Assembly (NCBI RefSeq): GCF_019186805.1 | Contig: NZ_CP066783.1 | Location: 4,105,501-4,169,500 of the forward strand | Length of the DNA stretch: 64,000 nt | DNA from: Comamonas fluminis | GTDB taxonomy: Bacteria > Pseudomonadota > Gammaproteobacteria > Burkholderiales > Burkholderiaceae_C | Reading direction: 5' to 3' | Shown: positions 63,060 through 64,000 of the stretch, piece by piece | How the letters are laid out: the number at the start of each line of letters is the position of its first letter | How positions within the stretch are numbered: the first letter of the stretch is position 1 | The notes under the pieces: model-generated | Seen by the model: only the letters and a program-made list of their open reading frames with translations | Databases searched by the model: none | What the model was told of the DNA's origin: nothing | Program-made: the position numbers and the translations under genes

Positions 63060-63530
63060 ATGGGTTTGTTCAGCTTTATCAAAGAAGCCGGTGAAAAACT
63101 GTTTGGCGGTGGTGATGCCCACGCAGCCACCCCATCCGAGGACCTGAATGTCAAGGCCGCGCAAGCGATTGCCACCTACATCAACACCCAAAATCTGGGC
63201 GTTTCCGATCTGCAAGTGCAGTTTGACGGATCTCAAGGCAAGGTCACAGTGCAGGGCACAGCCCCCACACAGGCCGCCAAGGAAAAAGTCACACTGTGCT
63301 GCGGCAATGTGGCCAATGTGCAGTCGGTGGATAACCTGATGACGGTGACCAACCCTGAGCCAGAAGCCCAGTACCACGATGTGGTGCGTGGCGATACCTT
63401 GTCCGCCATTTCGAAGAAGTACTACGGCGATGCCAACAAGTACAACGCCATCTTCGAAGCCAACAAGCCCATGCTGACCAGCCCGGACAAAATCTACCCC
63501 GGCCAGAAGCTACGTATTCCGGCTCTGTAA
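63060..63530 (+). CDS. kbp: BON and LysM domain protein (Kbp/YgaU-like)
   Basis: A 156-residue protein: N-terminal [19 protein letters not shown] domain at about 30-95 ([20 protein letters not shown]) and C-terminal LysM at about 105-155 ([20 protein letters not shown], then [11 protein letters not shown]). E. coli Kbp (YgaU), of the same layout, is a cytoplasmic potassium-binding protein. No signal peptide is seen, which fits. GAAGGAG lies nine bases before the start. Single gene ending in a terminator. Confidence 0.92.
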   Translation: MGLFSFIKEAGEKLFGGGDAHAATPSEDLNVKAAQAIATYINTQNLGVSDLQVQFDGSQGKVTVQGTAPTQAAKEKVTLCCGNVANVQSVDNLMTVTNPEPEAQYHDVVRGDTLSAISKKYYGDANKYNAIFEANKPMLTSPDKIYPGQKLRIPAL

Positions 63531-63546
63531 AAGAGCCTTGCTAGAG

Positions 63547-63572
63547 AAAAGCGCTCATCCGAGCGCTTTTTC
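63547..63572. terminator. Bidirectional terminator
   Basis: Perfect 10-bp stem AAAAGCGCTC (63547-63556) / GAGCGCTTTT (63561-63570) with a four-base loop, T-run after. Confidence 0.88.
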
Positions 63573-63596
63573 TATTGATAGCCCACTAAACTCACG

Positions 63597-64000
63597 ATGA
63601 TGAAAACCTTGCTCACAGGCGGCGCCGGTTATATCGGCAGCCATACCGCCATCGAACTGATTCGCCATGGCCGTGGGGTCGTGATTTTTGACAACTTCAG
63701 CAACAGCCACCCCGAAGCTGTGCAGCGTGTGGAACGCATCACTGGTCGCACCATCCCTGTGATTCAGGGCGATGTGCGCGATCAGCAAGCACTGGAATCC
63801 GCACTGGAACAGCACCGCATTGACAGCGTGGTGCACTTTGCGGGCAAGAAGGCCGTAGGCGAATCCGTCGCACAGCCCGTGGACTACTACGACAACAACG
63901 TCAACGGCACCTTGGTACTGCTGCGTGCCATGAAGAACAAAGGTGTGAGCAAGCTCGTCTTCAGCTCCTCGGCCACCGTCTATGGCTCCCCTCAATACCT
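63597..64000 (+). CDS. galE: UDP-glucose 4-epimerase, N-terminal part (3' end outside window)
   Basis: From ATG 63597 the frame stays open to the right edge (about 134 residues). It reads MMKTLLTGGAGYIGSHTAIE, then FDNFSNSHPEAVQRVERITG, VVHFAGKKAVGESVAQPVDY and FSSSATVYGSPQ, the NAD-binding half of GalE. The catalytic Tyr-Lys is beyond the edge. It interconverts UDP-glucose and UDP-galactose for surface polysaccharide. The second ATG at 63600 is an equal start. Confidence 0.93.
   Translation, partial: MMKTLLTGGAGYIGSHTAIELIRHGRGVVIFDNFSNSHPEAVQRVERITGRTIPVIQGDVRDQQALESALEQHRIDSVVHFAGKKAVGESVAQPVDYYDNNVNGTLVLLRAMKNKGVSKLVFSSSATVYGSPQY

Overview
The window looks like a chromosomal segment of a high-GC betaproteobacterium, most likely a Comamonadaceae member close to Comamonas (inference). 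The grounds are a vanAB vanillate-demethylase locus, a large beta-oxidation operon, TRAP and TctDE-like genes, split-subunit glycyl-tRNA synthetase, and two families of short intergenic repeats of a kind I associate with this family. I saw no rRNA, tRNA or CRISPR array.

Layout. 1-5.3 kb: ornithine cyclodeaminase (cut by the left edge) and arginase, facing a gltIJKL-type acidic amino-acid ABC importer. 5.3-9.6 kb: a HypT-like LysR regulator divergent from a TRAP transporter (small permease, large permease, binding protein). 9.8-15.4 kb: a leftward vanillate locus (vanR, vanA, MFS carrier, vanB, 2-hydroxyacid dehydrogenase). 15.6-19.3 kb: an ATM1-type ABC exporter, a lipoprotein, a YciA-type thioesterase and a bactofilin. 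19.5-29.9 kb: a leftward fatty-acid/acyl-CoA operon headed by a TetR regulator. It runs acyl-CoA dehydrogenase, DUF2147 protein, fused hydroxyacyl-CoA dehydrogenase/enoyl-CoA hydratase, thiolase, alpha/beta hydrolase, thioesterase, enoyl-CoA hydratase and a PaaI-type thioesterase. 30-34.5 kb: slmA, a TctDE-like two-component system and argB.

34.6-46.2 kb is an AT-rich island between argB and glyS. It has a WecA/MraY-type initiating transferase on one side, an insertion-sequence graveyard (three different broken elements), and a tight nine-gene leftward Wzx/Wzy polysaccharide operon. The operon's fdtA/fdtB/GNAT genes should convert dTDP-4-keto-6-deoxyglucose to a dTDP-3-acetamido-3,6-dideoxyhexose. 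The precursor is made by rmlA and rmlB, which lie 13 kb away in the rmlBDAC operon (58.6-62.1 kb). wecB supplies UDP-ManNAc, and galE starts at the right edge.

46.2-49.4 kb: glyQS. 49.8-52.2 kb: a two-gene cassette of an SPFH protein with a C-terminal helix-turn-helix and a zinc-ribbon protein with a C-terminal membrane anchor. It resembles part of the Bacillus ydjFGHI membrane-stress module and is the least characterised system here. 52.3-58.6 kb: an aminoethylphosphonate-type importer with an FAD oxidoreductase and a divergent LysR regulator. 62.1-64 kb: coaX, a BON-LysM protein and partial galE.

Two dispersed repeat families (five copies directly after stop codons, six copies as small inverted repeats) and a recurring AAGGGTAA-N3-CCTA motif upstream of regulators are not explained by the genes.
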